Shown: positions 4,325 through 6,033 of the stretch, piece by piece | Layout: every line of letters starts with the position of its first letter | Position numbering within the stretch: position 1 is the stretch's first letter | Assembly: GCA_020849725.1 (NCBI GenBank) | Contig: JADLAZ010000296.1 | Span: forward strand, 1 to 6,033 | Length of the DNA stretch: 6,033 bases | Direction: 5' to 3' | Source: Chloroflexota bacterium | GTDB taxonomy: Bacteria > Chloroflexota > Chloroflexia > Thermomicrobiales > JADLAZ01 | Program-made: the position numbers and the translations under genes | The notes under the pieces: model-generated | What the model saw: the letters and a program-made list of their open reading frames with translations, nothing else | What the model was told of the DNA's origin: nothing | Database searches by the model: none

Positions 4325-6033
4325 TTACGGGTTCGGTACTCCGACAGTGTCGCTCGGCCGCAGCCAGCGATCGAACCAGGCCCGCGTCCGCCGCAGCGCG
4401 TCCAACTGGTGGGCGCGCTCGCGCAGGCCGTGCGGCTCGCGCGGGTAGACGACCAGCTCGTGCGGCACGCCGTGCGCCCGCAGGGCGCGGGCGAAGAAGC
4501 GCCCCTGGCTGACCGGCACGCGCTCGTCGCGCTCGCCGTGCAGGATCAACAGCGGCGTCGTCACCCGATGGGCGAATGAGATCGGGCTGAGCGCGTCGTG
4601 CCGGTGCGGTCCCGGCCCCTCCCAGCCGGTGCTGCCACCGAGCGCCGCCTCGAAATGGGCCATGTCGCTCTCGGCGACCATCATGCCCCAGTCGCTGACG
4701 CCGGCGCCCATGACGCCCGCCTTGAAGCGGTCACTCTGCCCGACTGCCCAGGCGGTCATGAAGCCACCCTGGCTCCAGCCGCCGATGCCGAGTCGATCGG
4801 CGTCGGCCACACCCTCGGCGATCAACTGGTCGAGGCCGGCGATGATGTCACGGTAGTCGTCGATGCCGACCGCGCCGGCGACACAGGCGGCGAACGCCTG
4901 GCCGTGGCCGAGGCCGCCACGCGGATTGGGCAGAAAGACGGCGTAGCCGTGAGTCGCCAGCCACTGCCCCGACGGCGCCCAGCCAAGCTGAAAGCCGTCG
5001 GCGAAGCGGCCGTAGGGGCCGCCATGCACCAGCGTTACCAGCGGGAATGGGCCGTCGGCGCGGGTCGCGCCCGGCGGCAGGATCAGCAGGCCGTCGAGCG
5101 CCAGTCCGTCGGACACCGTCCAGCGGAGTCGCGCCTGCGCGCCCCAGGCGACCGACCGCAACTCCGGGCGCGGGTCGGCCACCACCTTCAGGTCGCCGGC
5201 CGGTGGTCCGGCCCAGACGGCGACCGGGGCGGTGGCGGTGCTCCAGAGCGCGGCGATCGTCGCGCCGTCGGCGCTGACGCTGACCGCGCTGAGGTCGCCG
5301 GGGCGCGTGATCAGCTCGCTCAGACGATCGCTGGTTGGGTCCAGTGTGTAGAGCGCCGTGTCCAGGCCGGTGGCGACCGTCACCAGCAGTGTCGCCGCCG
5401 CCGCGCCGCGCGTGAGGCCCACCGGACAGGCCGGCAGATCGGCCGCCAGATTGCGTGGCGGGCCGCCGGCGACGTCGACCACGAACAGGCCGGCGCCGCT
5501 GACGCCGCCAGCGCGCGGGCTGTCGATGTAGACGAGCCGCCGACCGTCGGGCGCCCAGGTCAGGCCGCGACCGCCGCCGGGGAGGTCGCACAGGTTGCGG
5601 ACCGCGCCGGTCGTCAGATCGACGAGGTGCAACTGGCGCTCGCCCGGCTCCGGCCCGACGTCAAGTTCCGGCGTGCGACCGCTGATAACCGCCAGCCGGT
5701 CACCATCCGGCGACGGCGCGACCTCGATGGCGTGGCGGTCGCGCAGCACGTCCAGCGTCGTCACCGCCTTCGTGGCCAGATCGAGCAGGTGCAGGCGCGC
5801 CAGCGGCCAGCGCTCGCCATAGACCTGGGTGTCGTCGCGCTCCCGCTCGCGCCGGCGCTGCTCGTCGTCGGGCGGGTCGGGCGCCAGCACGGCGATGCGG
5901 CGGCCGTCGGGCAGTGGCTGGTAGTCGGCGTCGGCCGCGCCGCCGATCGGCAGCGGCTCGGCCTCGCCGCCATCCAGCGCCAGCCGGTAGAGGGCGGCCG
6001 TGCCGCGCTCGGCGCGGTCGGATAGGAAGAAGA
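4325..6033 (-). CDS. S9-family (prolyl oligopeptidase/acylaminoacyl-peptidase-like) serine peptidase, 5' partial
   Basis: The frame is open from 6031 at the right edge to the TAA at 4327-4325, giving 568 codons; the true start is outside the window. An internal GTG at 5890 is not the start, because the sequence upstream (FFLSDRAERGTAALYRLALDG) is already typical of the family's N-terminal propeller. Repeated PDG blade motifs (QPLPDGRRIAV, APSPDGDRLAV, TWAPDGRRLVY) mark a TolB-like beta-propeller. It is followed by an alpha/beta-hydrolase domain with HGGPYGRF, the oxyanion-region PNPRGGLGHG and GGWSQGG. Catalytic Ser is encoded at 4774-4772, Asp in HGERDERVP at 4528-4526 and His in REPHGL at 4432-4430, so the triad is complete. 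Such enzymes cleave short peptides or remove acylated N-terminal residues. By usual family lengths about 50-110 residues are missing; whether a signal peptide exists cannot be seen. It is codirectional with the glycan operon but separated by 209 bases, so a functional link is not implied. Confidence 0.95.
   Translation of the reverse strand, partial: FFLSDRAERGTAALYRLALDGGEAEPLPIGGAADADYQPLPDGRRIAVLAPDPPDDEQRRRERERDDTQVYGERWPLARLHLLDLATKAVTTLDVLRDRHAIEVAPSPDGDRLAVISGRTPELDVGPEPGERQLHLVDLTTGAVRNLCDLPGGGRGLTWAPDGRRLVYIDSPRAGGVSGAGLFVVDVAGGPPRNLAADLPACPVGLTRGAAAATLLVTVATGLDTALYTLDPTSDRLSELITRPGDLSAVSVSADGATIAALWSTATAPVAVWAGPPAGDLKVVADPRPELRSVAWGAQARLRWTVSDGLALDGLLILPPGATRADGPFPLVTLVHGGPYGRFADGFQLGWAPSGQWLATHGYAVFLPNPRGGLGHGQAFAACVAGAVGIDDYRDIIAGLDQLIAEGVADADRLGIGGWSQGGFMTAWAVGQSDRFKAGVMGAGVSDWGMMVAESDMAHFEAALGGSTGWEGPGPHRHDALSPISFAHRVTTPLLILHGERDERVPVSQGRFFARALRAHGVPHELVVYPREPHGLRERAHQLDALRRTRAWFDRWLRPSDTVGVPNP

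Noticed and set aside
5888..5890. GTG codon at 5890 as the start of the S9 peptidase
   Set aside because: The frame stays open to the window edge and the upstream residues match the family's N-terminal propeller, so this is an internal Val.
5780..5890. Highly charged stretch PDPPDDEQRRRERERDDTQ in the peptidase as a possible insertion
   Set aside because: A charged Arg/Glu/Asp-rich loop at this propeller position is common in S9 peptidases of this type, so it is not unusual.
4598..6025. 475-codon open frame on the plus strand
   Set aside because: It lies antisense to the S9 peptidase, whose catalytic triad and propeller motifs are unmistakable. The plus-strand product is rich in Arg, Ala, Gly and Gln with no recognisable domain, as expected from the opposite strand of GC-rich coding DNA.

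Overview
This is high-GC DNA (roughly 70% G+C by eye, with third codon positions almost all G or C). All the supported genes lie on the minus strand. The dense packing, the four-base gene overlaps and the StrD-like N-terminus of the left-edge gene suggest a high-GC bacterium. Chloroflexota (for example a Thermomicrobia-like lineage) or Actinomycetota are plausible, but that assignment is only an inference. No tRNA, rRNA, CRISPR array or insertion sequence was seen.

Layout in the direction of transcription, right to left. (1) 6033 to 4325 is the C-terminal and central part of a prolyl-oligopeptidase-family (S9) serine peptidase. It has beta-propeller repeats followed by an alpha/beta-hydrolase domain with an intact Ser-Asp-His triad, and its 5' end lies beyond the window. 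(2) A 209-base gap at 4116-4324 holds a stable hairpin just after the peptidase stop, a near-direct repeat, a 16-base perfect palindrome and a 7-base-arm inverted repeat. (3) 4115 to 2832 and 2835 to 1510 are two different GT-B-fold, family-4 glycosyltransferases. (4) 1513 to 50 is a polytopic membrane protein that looks like a GT-C (family 39/ArnT-like) glycosyltransferase. (5) From 53 leftwards comes the first 17 codons of a sugar-1-phosphate nucleotidyltransferase.

The last four genes form one unit. Each junction is a four-base ATGA or GTGA overlap, and each start has a Shine-Dalgarno sequence 6-7 bases upstream, so translational coupling is likely. The combination of two cytoplasmic nucleotide-sugar glycosyltransferases, a membrane glycosyltransferase likely to use a lipid-linked donor, and an NDP-sugar pyrophosphorylase points to assembly of a cell-surface polysaccharide or glycoconjugate. 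The pyrophosphorylase suggests that activated-sugar genes (such as an rmlB/C/D set) continue past the left edge. The S9 peptidase is probably a separate housekeeping or nutrient-processing gene that happens to sit upstream.

I found no convincing new biological system. The least explained stretch is the 209-base gap, where inverted repeats and a 69-codon Cys-rich open frame coincide. The findings on it are modest and clearly labelled as inference.
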